The translations under genes were made by a program, and so were the position numbers. This document shows, one piece after another, positions 36,610 to 48,100 of a DNA stretch of 64,000 nt (the stretch's first letter is position 1; every line of letters begins with the position of its first letter). Below the pieces are notes generated by a model, which saw only the letters and a list, made by a program, of their open reading frames with translations, was not told the DNA's origin and made no database searches. The stretch covers positions 12,572,248 to 12,636,247 of the forward strand of contig CM030710.1 of the NCBI GenBank assembly GCA_017979445.1, written 5' to 3'. The stretch comes from Akebia trifoliata (Eukaryota; Streptophyta; Magnoliopsida; Ranunculales; Lardizabalaceae).

Positions 36610-36614
36610 GTTTG
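36610..36614. other. Left target-site duplication GTTTG of the CRM composite
   Basis: GTTTG directly precedes the LTR end TGATGTGAACC at 36615. The identical bases follow the opposite terminus at 58874-58878. Reading across with one copy keeps Tat gag open. Confidence 0.9.
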
Positions 36615-37250
36615 TGATGTGAACCTTCTTGGATTAAGACCTTCTCTTGATGATCTCTTCTAGGAACCCTTTTATTCGAAGGCTTCGAATGTTCTAGATT
36701 GTTTTAAAACAAATTAAAATGTTGATCGGACTAAAATCCCAAGGAAACTAAGTCCTTGAAACCTCAATCTAATGACACCACAAGGATTGATCACTTCCTT
36801 GATAAGTTGAAGAGTCATGTCTTTTCTTCAAGAACTCGAATGAAAACTCATAAAGAACCCATAAAGAAAACATGAAACAAAACTCAAGTTTCTTTGAATA
36901 AACTTCAAAAAAATCTCATAAGATGTAAATTATCAATTGTGTCCCAATTACAAAATGAGGTGCCTTTTTATAGACAAATTAGATCAAGATTAATTCTAAT
37001 TAGTCCTTGGAAAAATAAAGAAAGTCTAATTAGTCCTTAGGAAATAAAGAATTCAAACTAAGGACAATTAGAATATAAAAATTCTCAATTAACCCTTGCA
37101 TTCAAATTGATCTTCCAAATTGATTTTTTGCATAAAAAAATAGTTGACCATCCTTGATGAAACTTTGATATTTCCGAAGTTAGCCTTAGAATCTTCTAGA
37201 ATGGCCTTTTTGTATTGGACTTCCACAATCAAGCCTTGCAATGCCTCTTG
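36615..37250 (-). repeat. Left terminal CRM LTR, U3 start missing
   Basis: A minus-strand LTR from U5 end (36615) up to the tgcaatgcctctt segment of U3. The first roughly 80 bp of the LTR are missing. It shares the seven-A run (36907-36913) with the right terminal LTR at 58166, while the other LTRs here have four A. About nine substitutions over about 470 bp separate the two terminal LTRs by eye. Confidence 0.85.
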
Positions 37251-37981
37251 CACAAGGATTGATCACTTCCTTGATAAGTCGAAGAGTTATGTCTTTTCTT
37301 CAAGAACTCGAATGAAAACTCATAAAGAACCCATAAAGAAAATATGAAACAAAACTCAAGTTTCTTTGAATAAACTTCAAAATCTCATAAGATGTAAATT
37401 ATCAATTGTTTGTTTGTTTTTTTTTTTTTTTTTTTTTTCAAGTCGTATTGGAGGACAACCAAATCTTCAAAGAATTTTTCTTAAGTTCTGATCTTCGGCA
37501 GATCGTTAAATCAAATGAACATTACCCAAATCTGCAATTAGATCTATTAGAATTTGATGATACCAAAAGATTCTAGCAGTTCATTTGTTATTCATTTGAA
37601 TATTCATTAAAAGAACACAAGAACCAGATATTATAAATAAGAAATGGTAATTTGTATTTTAACAAATATAGATCGTTAATACATGATCGGTTACCATTTC
37701 AATGGTTTGTTGATATTCGATAAAAAAAATATATCAAAAGATAAGGACGAAAATTCAATGAATGTTCATGTTTTTCCAATCAAGAATGTATCAAGAATGA
37801 TTTTTAGAATAAGAAAAACCTGATTTCTAGCCACCGTTGGCTTTGAATTGATTTGAAATTTTGTTGGGGAGCAAATTCTACCATGTTTGATCTCCAATTC
37901 GAATGTCACCCGAACCAAATCTTCGAAGGATTACTTCATTCTTGATGTATTTTTCAGCAATCTTGATGCTCTGATACCAAA
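37251..37981 (-). other. CRM debris: LTR slice, poly-T, leader end and primer site
   Basis: Bases 37251-37412 repeat the middle of the CRM LTR (cacaaggattgatcac ... tatcaattg). A T run follows (about 37417-37438). Bases 37440-37967 are the primer-proximal leader, similar to 15660-15879 of copy B at its right end. The iMet primer site (minus TGGTATCAGAGC) is at 37968-37979. In the sense of the element this is the start of a second unit downstream of D, reduced to leader and LTR pieces. Confidence 0.7.
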
Positions 37982-38201
37982 TGATGTGAACCTTCTTGGA
38001 TTAAGACCTTCTCTTGATAAAACTTTGATATCTCCGAAGTTAGCCTTAGAATCTTCTAAAATGGCCTCTTTGTATTGGACTTCCACAATCAAGCCTTGCA
38101 ATGCCTCTTCCATCCGCTTTGTCCTTGCCCTAGTCATCGGACCGCCAATTCCTTGCAATGGTTCTTGAGAAGACTTGGAAACAGCAACTCGATCTCCATT
38201 A
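37982..38201 (-). repeat. Internally deleted CRM LTR at the 3' end of copy D
   Basis: Both LTR ends are present (TGATGTGAACC at 37982 and the U3 start ending ctccatta at 38201), but about 490 bp between ctcttgat and aaaactttgatatc are gone. The short shared gat(g/a)aaac suggests deletion between small repeats. The TATA box is lost. Confidence 0.75.
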
Positions 38202-41055
38202 TTCTCCCCCTCTTCGAAAAGATTCGTCCTCGAATCACCTACATTAAACAAGGATAAATCAGCAACATTAAAAGTTGCACTAATATTACCATAATCGCTT
38301 GGCAAATCAACTTTGTAGGCGTTATCATTGATCCGTTCCAAGACTTGAAATGGACCATCTCCTCGAGGCTGCAATTTTGATTTCCGTTGGGTAGGAAACC
38401 GCTTCTTACGCAAGTGCACCCAAACCCAATCTCCAGGATGGAAAATAACTTTCAAGCAACCCTTATTGGCTTGCTTAGCATACTGCTCATTCTTCCTGTC
38501 AATGTTAGCTTGAACTTTTCTTACCATCAAGATTAGCATGTTCATTAGTAGGCAAAGATAAAATATCCACAGGCGTTAAAGGATTAAAATCATAACCAAT
38601 TTCAAATGGAGAAAATGAAGTAGTTGAATGAATAGTCCTATTATATGCGAACTCAATATGTGGTAAACACTTCTCCCATTGTTTTAACTTTTTTTGAATG
38701 ATAGCACGCAACAACGTAATGAGTGTCCTATTAACTACTTCAGTTTGACCATCCGTTTGAGGATGTGATACAGTAGAAAATAGAAGCTTAGTTCCTAACT
38801 TACTCCATAAAGTACGCCAAAAATAACTAAGGAACTTAACATCTTTGTCACTAACAATGAATTTAGGTAGCCCATGCAATCGAACTACCCCCTTGAAGAA
38901 CAAATCAGCAATATGTGTTGCGTCATTGGTTTTAGTACATACAATAAAATGGGCCATCTTACTAAACCTATCAACAACAACAAATATACTATCTTTACCA
39001 TTTTGAGTCATTGGCAATCCTAAAATAAAATCCATAGAAATATCAATCCAAGACTGATTAGGTACAGGCAAAGGGGTATACAAGTCATGCGGTTGAATTT
39101 TAGACTTTGCTTGCTTACATGTAATGCACTTGTCACAAATAGATTGAACATCATGCTTTATATGGGGCCAATAAAAATACTCACGTAAGATATCTAAAGT
39201 TTTTAGGACACCAAAATGACCCATTAAACCTCCCCCATGACTTTCCCTTACAAGTAATTCACGAATAGAACAATTAGGCACGCACAATTTATCTTTCTTG
39301 AAAAGAAATCCTTCATGCCTATAAAAGTCACCAGATGCACACTAAGCACATGCATTCCATACTTGGCTGAAATCAGAATCATTGGCATACAAATCTTTAA
39401 TTAATTCAAAACCAAGTAGTTTAGTTTGCAATGAAGTAAGTAATACGTACCTTCTTGATAATGCATTGGCCACAACATTTTCCTTCCCACGTTTATATTT
39501 AATTACACAAGGAAATGTTTCTATAAACTCCAACCATTTAGCATGTCTTTTATTAAGCTTACCTTGGGTCTTCAGGAATTTCAAGCTCTCATGATCAGAA
39601 TGAATGATAAATTCCCTTGACCATAAATAATGTTGCCATGTTCGAAGAGTTCTCACTAGTGCATAAAGCTCTTTGTCATAAGTAGGATAATTCAATGCTG
39701 CCCCACTTAGCTTTTTACTAAAATAAGCTATTGGCTTAGAATCCTGCATCAAAACAGCTCCTACTCCAATCCCGGATGCATCACACTCTATTTTAAAAAG
39801 CTTTATCAAAGTTTGGCAAACACAACAAAGGTGCATTAGTTAACTTATCTTTCAAAGTTTGGAAAGCTAGATCATGCACATTAATCTAATTAAAAACAAC
39901 ATTCTTTTTAATAAGTTCATTCAAAGGTGCAGCAATATAACTAAAATCCTTAACAAACCTTCGATAAAAACTTGCTAAACCATGGAAACTTCTTACCTCG
40001 TTCGCATTCTTAGGTGTAGGCCAATCCTTTATTGCCTTTACCTTTTCCTCATCAACACTAATCCCTGCGAACTAACAACAAATCCAATAAACAAAACATA
40101 TTCCATACAAAATGTGCATTTCTTAAGATTAACATATAATTGGTGTTCTCTTAACACACTAAATACAGCATGCAAATGCTTCACATGGTCATCAACATTT
40201 TTGCTATAGACTAAAATATCATCAAAGTAAACTACCACAAATTTTCCCATGAAAGCACGCAAGACATGGTTCATTAATCTCATGAATGTACTAGGTGCGT
40301 TAGTTAAACCGAATGGCATTACTAACCATTCATACAACCCATATCTAGTTTTTAATGCAGTTTTCCATTCATCTCCCTCTTTGATGCGAATCTAATAATA
40401 CCCATTCTTTAGATCAATTTTAGAAAACATATGGGAGCCATGCAATTTATCAAACATATCATCTAACCTGGGATAGGATGCCTATATTTTACCGTTATCT
40501 TATTAATAGCTCGACAATCCACACACATGTGCCATGTTCCATCTTTCTTTGGTACTAAGAGAACAGGAACCGAACATGGGCTTAGACTTTCCCTCACAAA
40601 TCCCTTCTGCAATAGTTCATCCACTTGCCTCTGTATCTCCTTTGTTTCCTCGGGATTAGCTCTATAAGCAGGTCTATTTGGTATAGCAGAACCAGGTATG
40701 AAGTCTATTTGGTGCTCAATTCCTCTTAAAGGAGGTAAACCATGTGGAATCTCCTCGGAAAAAAGATCCTCAAAATCCTGCAATAAAGACAAAACAACAC
40801 TAGGCAAAGATGAGTTAAGATCGTCAATAGAAAAATAAACATCTTTGTACATAAGAACTAAAACTTGTGGCCTTGCTATCATTACACTTTTAACATCACA
40901 TTTGTCAGCAAGTACACTAAGTACTTTATTCTTCTCTCCATGTTGCTCACTTTGCTCTCCTTTTTGCTCACACCTTTGTTTCTCTCTCTTTTTGCACTCA
41001 CTTGCTATCCTAACCTGGTCTTCATAAGCTTGCAAAGGTTTGAGAGGCGCCAATA
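38075..41055 (-). pseudogene. CRM D pol: RT, RNase H, integrase
   Basis: The linker after protease and the RT start are in a 196-codon frame (40463-41053). RT continues at 40038-40337 ([21 protein letters not shown]), RNase H at 39342-39836 ([20 protein letters not shown]), and integrase in an intact 260-codon stretch at 38505-39287 ([54 protein letters not shown]). The C-terminal region at 38075-38545 ([33 protein letters not shown]) runs on through the polypurine tract into the LTR (PMTRARTKRME). Breaks: a 39-bp loss near 38525, an insertion near 39795, a stop at 39343, and a TAA near 40393. Confidence 0.85.
38202..38215 (-). other. Polypurine tract of CRM D
   Basis: The minus strand reads GAAGAGGGGGAGAA directly before the LTR start TAATGG. 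The tract is itself in the gag-pol frame (EEGENN). Confidence 0.8.
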
Positions 41056-41125
41056 CAATTTTTCAATTGTTCATTACAAAAGAATAACGATTTTTATACC
41101 CATCATGCGACACTCTCCTATCAAA

Positions 41126-42553
41126 TTACCACGGTCGACCGAGTAATATATGACCAGCATGCATCGGTGCCACATCACAAATAACCTCATCCACATACTT
41201 GCTTATTGAGAAAGGAACCTGAACTTGCTTGTTTACCTTCATTTCTCCACAATCATTCAACCATTGTAGCTTATACGGTTTAGGATGTTTCTGCCATTTC
41301 AAACTCAACTTCTCTACCAACAAGGTACTAGCAACATTGGTACAACTCCCACTATCAATAATCAATGTACAGACTTTATCCTTCACGTGGCATCTTGTGT
41401 GAAAAATTTGCTCACGTTGCTCCTTATCTCCTTCATCCTTAGGCTGTATACTCAAAGCTCTCCTGGTGAAAAGTAAATCACCATGCACAGGCTCTTCTAC
41501 TTCAACATCAGAACAATCCTCTAATGGAGGCATCTCGTTGTCACTTGAACTGGCACTTTCAATGTCTCCGTTTGCCAATACAACCATAATCCTTTTGTTT
41601 GGGCATTTAGAAGCAATGTGTCCAAACCCTTGGCACCTAAAACACTTAATCTGACGTGACTTAATAAGAGGCTTTGTTTCAGGTCTATCTTTAGGAATAG
41701 AAACCGAAGGCTTCGACTTTGCGTTTTCTTTTGGTTTGAAAGGAATTTTGTTGTCCTTCCAATTTGGTCTCCACAGATTATTAAAAGATGATCCAGATCT
41801 AAACCTTCTAGACTTGATTTACTTTTCCACTTTAATGGCTTTGTGCAGTAACTCTTCCATCTCCACATAATGGTGCAACTCAGCCACATCAGCAATTTCT
41901 TTGTTCAATCCGGTAATGAATCTAGCCATGGTTACTTCTCTATCTTTCTCTATGCTTGCTCTAATCATGGTAATCTCCATTTCTTTATAATAATCCTCTA
42001 CACTCATGGAACCTTGAACCAACCCTTGCAATTTGATATACAAATCCCGATAGTAATGGCTAGGAATAAATCTTTTACGCATCACTGACTTCATCTCATC
42101 CCATGATCGAATAGGTCTCTCACGATTTCTGCGCCTATTGATCCCCAATTGATCCCACCATATACTAGCATAGTTTGTAAATTCCACGGCGGCTAGCTTT
42201 ATTTTTTTATCCTCGGAATAATTATGACAATCAAAAACATGCTCAACTTTTCTTTCCCACTCCAAATATAATTCAGGATCATTCTTTCCGTGAAAGGTCG
42301 GATTCGTCATCTTTATACTATCAAAATTGTTATCTTCTTTGAAATCTACTTTCTTATCCCGTCGATAGTGTACTCTCTCCATTTCGGAATGAATATCTTC
42401 TTCTCCGTCGAACTCATGTCTTCGATATGGTTTAGATTCATTAGAGGATTCCATATTGTCCAACCTTGAATTCAACAATTTAAATTGGTCATGAACGGCC
42501 TTAATGAATAATTTTAGGTCGGTCTCATGTGGTTCTCCTCCTTCCTTACTCAT
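41126..42553 (-). pseudogene. CRM D gag-protease
   Basis: The start is the ATG at 42553 (MSKEGGEPHE), chosen because copies A1 and E start at the same point. The capsid is open to a TAA at 41819 (KVEK-stop; the other copies have KQIKS or MQIKS, so CAA to TAA would explain it). The zinc knuckle is near 41610-41660 and protease D-S-G near 41360 (LIIDSGSCTN). Protease and linker are open at 41126-41587, and a TAA near 41124 ends that frame just after HILLGRPW. Confidence 0.85.
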
Positions 42554-42826
42554 GGTTGAAACCCTGTAAGTTAAAGTAAATGAAAACAATAAAAAAAAAT
42601 GCAACAATCTTGTAAGTCCTAGAAAGTGATGAAAATGATTGAATTGGAGGTCGAAATGGTGTAGAACGAGGCTATGCCTCGTTCAACTTGTAGATCTTGA
42701 AAAGAGCTTCGATTTGATATGCACTAATAGTCGTTCCGATACCCGGATCAAAAGTAATGGCCATTTGAAGTTAACAGCTCCAATTTATAAATTTTCAGCA
42801 ACTACAAACAACGAATAGCCATCCTT
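42554..42826 (-). other. CRM D leader next to gag
   Basis: A leader block with the D/E-specific variant gaacgaggctatgcctcgttc (about 42664-42684). It stops at ccatcctttttt (42826), where the Athila LTR remnant starts. Its continuation is at 52375, minus about 79 bp that exist in the right arm (53469-53547) but not here. Confidence 0.8.
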
Positions 42827-43052
42827 TTTTATTATTATTATTATTTTTTTTAAAATCTGAATCACCAAAATTGAAACCCCTACAAATTTGTGTAATATGT
42901 TTGTTATCAATTTGTTAATTAAACTAACTAAAATTTGTTATGACTTTTTAGAATAGGAGTACCCGCAATCCCCGGCCAATAACGATACCCTACAAATCAC
43001 TTTACTACAATCTTCTATAGGGTTTATTGATGACTAAAAATATGGTCAATCA
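42827..43052 (+). repeat. 5' LTR remnant of Athila I
   Basis: Only the last roughly 220 bp of the LTR. It begins within a T-rich run (ttattattattattattttttt) equivalent to 52150-52174 of the 3' LTR and ends GGTCAATCA. The promoter region is lost, so the element cannot drive itself from this LTR. Confidence 0.85.
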
Positions 43053-43054
43053 AA

Positions 43055-43072
43055 TGGCGCCGCTGCCGGGGA
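43055..43072 (+). other. Primer binding site of Athila I (Asp tRNA type)
   Basis: TGGCGCCGCTGCCGGGGA, two bases after the LTR end. It corresponds to the Asp-tRNA-type primer site usual in Athila elements, with one base different from the common TGGCGCCGTTGCCGGGGA. Confidence 0.85.
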
Positions 43073-43298
43073 TTGCAAAATCCCTATGTTTTAGTGTCAT
43101 TTAACTTGTTAATATTCTATTTTACTTGTTGAGCTTGCATATAATATATCTTATGTTACACTTATTGAAATTTTAACATGAATCTTTCCTATCACTATGG
43201 CGATCACATTGTGATGTTTTTAGGAAGGGAAGCTTATTATTATTCTTTCAACTCTAACTTGTATATTGTTGTCTTTACTTTTGGGTTCAGGTCCATGA

Positions 43299-45131
43299 AT
43301 GTCCGCAGTTAGAAGAAAGACTCAAGAACTTGCAAAACGCTTGGCCTTGCTAAAAGAAGTTGCACATCAACCCCCACCTCACCAAGAGGAAAGGGAAGAG
43401 TCGGAAGAGTCAGATAGCTCTTCCTATCCCTTCTCAGACGAGGAAAAAAACATACCTGATTTAGAAGAAGAAAGTGAAGAAGAAGAATTACCAATGGCTG
43501 AAACCATTAGACAAATGTCTTTTTCAACTGATGGGGGAACCGCACCAACTTGTATTACTTATCTAGAACCAGCAATCGGCAAAGTAGCTGAGTTTGAACT
43601 GAAGAGTGGGTTTTTACACCATTTGCCCAAATTCCATGGGCTTACTAATGAAGATCCTCATAAGCATCTCAAGGAGTTTCAGTTTGTGTGTTCAAGTATG
43701 TGCCCACAGAATGTGGATATCAACATTTTGAAGCTGAAGTCATTCCCTTTCTCACTTGAAGATAGGGCTAAGACTTGGTTGTTTGACCTACCTTCAGGCT
43801 ATATCAACACATGGGAGAAGTTGATGACTGAGTTTTTGACTAAGTACTTCCCCGCCTCAAGGATTACTATCTTGAGAAAGCAAATAACTGGAATTGAGCA
43901 AAGGAAGGATGAGGCATTTTATGCCTACTATGAAAGATTCAAGAGCTTAGTTGCATCATGTCCTTCACATGGGATGAAGGAAGGAAATCTACTTACTTAC
44001 TTTTATGAGGGACTCCTCCCTCTTGAACGTCGATTGTTAGATGCTGCTGCTGGAGGTTCTTTTGTGGATAAGACACTTGAAGTTGCTAAGGAGTTGCTCG
44101 CCCAACGTGCTCTTAATTATCAACAATATGAAGGAGTGTTAAACTCCACTCGTGGGGTGAATGAGGTATCTTCTAACTCTACTCTTGAGGAAAAAGTTAA
44201 TAAAATGTCTACTCTTCTGTCTCAGGTATTGAACGTGAATGGAGTACAAGTACAACAAGTTGCTCAAATCTGTGGTGTGTGCTGTACTCAAGGGCATCCA
44301 AGTAACCAATGCCCCCAACTGATCAATAATGGAGGATGGGAGTCTCTTAACGCTGTTGGGTTTCAAGGTAATCAAGGTGGACAAAGGTATAACCCTTTCT
44401 CTAACACATATAACCCTGGACTTAAAGATCACCCCAATTTACGTTGGGCCAACAATGATAATATTCAGAACCCTCAAGGACAAGGGCAAGTGTTTTCACG
44501 CCCTCCAGGTTTTCTGATGAGACCTCAGGTACCTCAAAACTTTGTCTCACCTCAGGTACCTCAAAACTTTGTATCTAATCCTCATGTGCCTACAAATTCT
44601 AATACTCCTAATTATGATGAGATTTTAAAGTCCCATGCTCAAGGGCAGCAGAATTTAAATACTGCTACTCAAGCTCTTATTACAGGTCAACAGGCTCACA
44701 CTAAAGACATTGTAGAGTTGAAAAATCAGTTGGGACAAGTGGTAGACTTCATGGGAAAGATAACCGAGAGTGGAAAATTGCCTAGCAACACTGTTCCCAA
44801 CCCAAATATCGAACAAGCTAAAGCTGTTACGACAAGGAGTGGTAAGACCCTTGTGGATGTTCCCAAAACCCTAAAGAAGGCCCAAGTGACCCACAATGAG
44901 GAAAAGGACAAAGAGAAAGATCCTGCCACATCAAAGACAAAAATGATTAGTCCTTCATCATCTGAGAAGGCTTTGAAACCTCAAGGTAATGAGCAAAACC
45001 CTAAAAATTCTTTCGATTATAGTCCTTTTGCTCGTGTGCCTTTTCCTAGTAGGTTTGCCAAAACCAAGAAGGATGAATCTGATCAAGCCATCTTGGAGAT
45101 TTTTAAGAAGTACAAGTCAACATGCCTTTGA
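43299..45131 (+). CDS. Athila I gag polyprotein (intact frame)
   Basis: A 610-residue open frame from ATG at 43299, the only long unbroken gag in the window. An acidic N-terminal segment (EEREESEESDSSSYPFSDEE) is followed by the retrotransposon gag domain at about residues 100-250 (FHGLTNEDPHKHLKEF, WLFDLPSGYINTWEKL, FLTKYFPASR). A CCHC knuckle is near residues 327-340 (CGVCCTQGHPSNQC), and a Gln/Asn/Pro-rich tail contains a short duplication (PQVPQNFVS twice). A coiled region with NQLGQVV follows, then a basic, Lys-rich end. It would form the particle and bind RNA. The stop at 45129-45131 and small indels in the next 50 bp separate it from protease; in the family gag and pol are normally read together. 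Confidence 0.85.
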   Translation: MSAVRRKTQELAKRLALLKEVAHQPPPHQEEREESEESDSSSYPFSDEEKNIPDLEEESEEEELPMAETIRQMSFSTDGGTAPTCITYLEPAIGKVAEFELKSGFLHHLPKFHGLTNEDPHKHLKEFQFVCSSMCPQNVDINILKLKSFPFSLEDRAKTWLFDLPSGYINTWEKLMTEFLTKYFPASRITILRKQITGIEQRKDEAFYAYYERFKSLVASCPSHGMKEGNLLTYFYEGLLPLERRLLDAAAGGSFVDKTLEVAKELLAQRALNYQQYEGVLNSTRGVNEVSSNSTLEEKVNKMSTLLSQVLNVNGVQVQQVAQICGVCCTQGHPSNQCPQLINNGGWESLNAVGFQGNQGGQRYNPFSNTYNPGLKDHPNLRWANNDNIQNPQGQGQVFSRPPGFLMRPQVPQNFVSPQVPQNFVSNPHVPTNSNTPNYDEILKSHAQGQQNLNTATQALITGQQAHTKDIVELKNQLGQVVDFMGKITESGKLPSNTVPNPNIEQAKAVTTRSGKTLVDVPKTLKKAQVTHNEEKDKEKDPATSKTKMISPSSSEKALKPQGNEQNPKNSFDYSPFARVPFPSRFAKTKKDESDQAILEIFKKYKSTCL

Positions 45132-45135
45132 CTGA

Positions 45136-48100
45136 GTGTTTGAAGCAAGTGACAAATATGCCAAATTTCTGAAAGAGCTTTGCACTACAAGGAGGCAAAC
45201 TCGTGAGAAAGAGGTGGTAAAGATGAATAAGACAGTCTCTGCTGTCATCCAAAGGAAATTACCACCAAAGCTTAAGGATCCAGGGAGTTTTTCTAATCCT
45301 TGTGTGATTGGTACGAATAAATTTGATAATGTCATGTTAGACTTAGGAGCTTCAATTAATGTGATGCCTTATGGTCTTTATGCTTCTTTAGATCTGGGTG
45401 AACTTAAAAGTGATAATGTTGTTATCCAATTGGCTGATCGATCTAACAAGTATCCTAAAGGATACATTGAGGATGTTCTTGTGCAGGTGAATCAACTCAT
45501 TTTTCCCGCTGACTTCTATGTCCTTGATATGGAAGAGGCACCCCTAAATTCCACTCCATTACTTTTAGGGCGCCCATTCATGAGGACTGCAAGAACAAAG
45601 ATAGATGTTTATGGAGGAACATTGACCATGGAATTTGATAATGAAATTATACGCTTCAACATCTTTAAAGCTATGAGGTATCCGTTGACTGACATTAAAC
45701 CCTGTTTTTCTATTGATATTATTGATTCATTTGCACAGAGGTTTATGGAAGCAATGGAAGAGGATGAGTTGAAAGTAATACTCTCTCAAGGAGTTGGTTA
45801 TAATGAGAATGGAGATTCTATTTCTAAAGCTGAGTTGGAGAAGGCTGAGGAGCCCATTGTGATTAGAACCGTGTCCTCCCTTGAGTCCCTACCCATTTTA
45901 CCAAGGTATATTCCTCCTTTGTCCCTTCCTATTTCTACTAACAAGATGTTACCTTCAGTGATACAGGCCCCTACAATTGAGCTTAAGGTTTTGCCAGATC
46001 ACTTGAAGTATGTCTTTTTGGGGGATAAGGAGACGCTGCCTGTTATTATATCCTCGAAGTTGGAGGAGAATCAAGAGAAGAAGCTTGCGGACATTCTTAA
46101 GAAGTACGAGACCGCCATTGGTTGGACTTTGGCAGATATCAAGGGAATCAGCCCAACCATGTGCGTCCATAGAATCTTATTGGAGGATGGTGCCAAACCC
46201 ACCAGAGAAGCCCAGAGACGCCTACATGCACCCATGATGAAGGTAGTGCAAGATGAGATAATAAAATTACTTGATTGTGGCGTTATTTACCCTATTTCAG
46301 ATAGCAAGTGGGTGTCTCTTATTCAAGTTGTGCCAAAGAAGTCTGGAGTTACTGTAGTAAAGAATGAGGAGAATGAGCTAGTACCTCAACGAGTTGTGAC
46401 TGGTTATCGAGTTTGCATAGATTATAGAAAGCTCAATGCGTCAATAAGGAAGGACCATTTCCTTCTACCCTTTATCGATCAGATGCTTGAGAGGTTAGCT
46501 GATTACCCTTTTTATTGCTTTTTGGATGGATATAGTGGGTACAACCTGATCTGTATAGCCCAAGAGGATCAAGAGAAGACCACCTTCACTTGCCCTTTTG
46601 ACACTTATGCCTACAGACGTATGCCATTTGCATTGTGCAATGCACCAAGTACGTTTCAACGTTGTATGCTTTCCATTTTTTCTGAATACATTGAGAATAT
46701 CATTGAGGTCTTTATGGATGATTTTAGTGTCTTTGGTAGAGATTTTGATGCATGCCTAGGAAATTTGGAACTTATTTTAAAACGTTGTGTTGAAACTAAT
46801 TTGGTTCTGAATTGGGAAAAGTGTCACTTCATGGTGACTCAAGGGATTGTTTTAGGACATATTATATCTGCTAGGGGGATTGAGGTTGATAAATCTAAGG
46901 TAGATCTTGTGCGTTACTTACCCTCTCCCACTTGTGTGAGAGAGGTTCGGTCATTTCTTTGTCATGCAGGATTTTACAGGAGATTTATCAAGGATTTCTC
47001 CAAGGCATCAAGGCCCTTGTGCCGGTTGCTCCAAAAAGACACTTCATTTGAGTTTGATGAGGAGTGCAAGAAGGCTTTTGAGAAGTTGAAGGAGTTATTG
47101 ACTACTGCTCCAATTATGTCTCCACCTAACTGGTCCTTACCTTTTGAATTGATGTGTGACGCCCCAGATTACGCTGTTGGGGCTGTGTTGGGACAAAGAA
47201 TAGATAAAAAGCCCTATGCTATCTACTATGCCTCTAGGACGCTCAATGCTGCCCAACTAAACTATTCCACAACTGAAAAAGAGCTCCTTGCTGTGGTTTT
47301 CGCTTTAGATAAATTTCGCTCTTATTTACTTCAAACTAAAGTTATTGTTTATACTGATCATGCAGCTTTGAAGTATTTGATGACAAAGAAGGAGGCCAAA
47401 CCGAGGCTGATTAGATGGGTGCTGTTACTTCAAGAATTCGATTTGGAGATCAAAGAAAAAAAGGGGAGTGAAAACTTGGTAGCCGACCATTTGAGCAGAC
47501 TTGTACATGAGGAGGACACCTTACCCTTGCAAGAATCATTCCCAGATGAACAGCTCTTTGGGATTGAGGTAAGTGAACCGTGGTATGCAGATATCGTGAA
47601 TTATTTAGTTACTAAGTAATTTCCTAATACTTTACCTCAGTCTAATAAAGAAAAGCTTAAGAAAATGGCTAGATATTATGTATGGGATGAACCTTATTTG
47701 TGGAAGCATTGTAGTGATCAAATCATTAGGAGGTGTGTCCCTGAATCTGAGCATAAATCTATACTTGCCTTTTGTCATTCTGAGTCTTGTGGTGGACATT
47801 TTGGTGCACGTTAGACAACCCGTAAGGTATTAGATTGTGGTTTCTTTTGGCCCTCTGTTTTTAAGGATGCATATATGTACTACATGACTTGTGATAGGTG
47901 CCAGAAAATAGGTAACTTAAGTTCTAAAGATCAAATGCCCATGGCCCATATCATAACTGTTGAGATTTTCGATGTCTGGGGCATTGATTTCATGGGGCCA
48001 TTTCCTTCATCTAACGGTTTTCTTTACATTCTTTTGGCTGTTGATTATGTGTCCAAGTGGGTAGAGGCTAAGGCCACCAGAACTAATGATTCTAAAGTTG

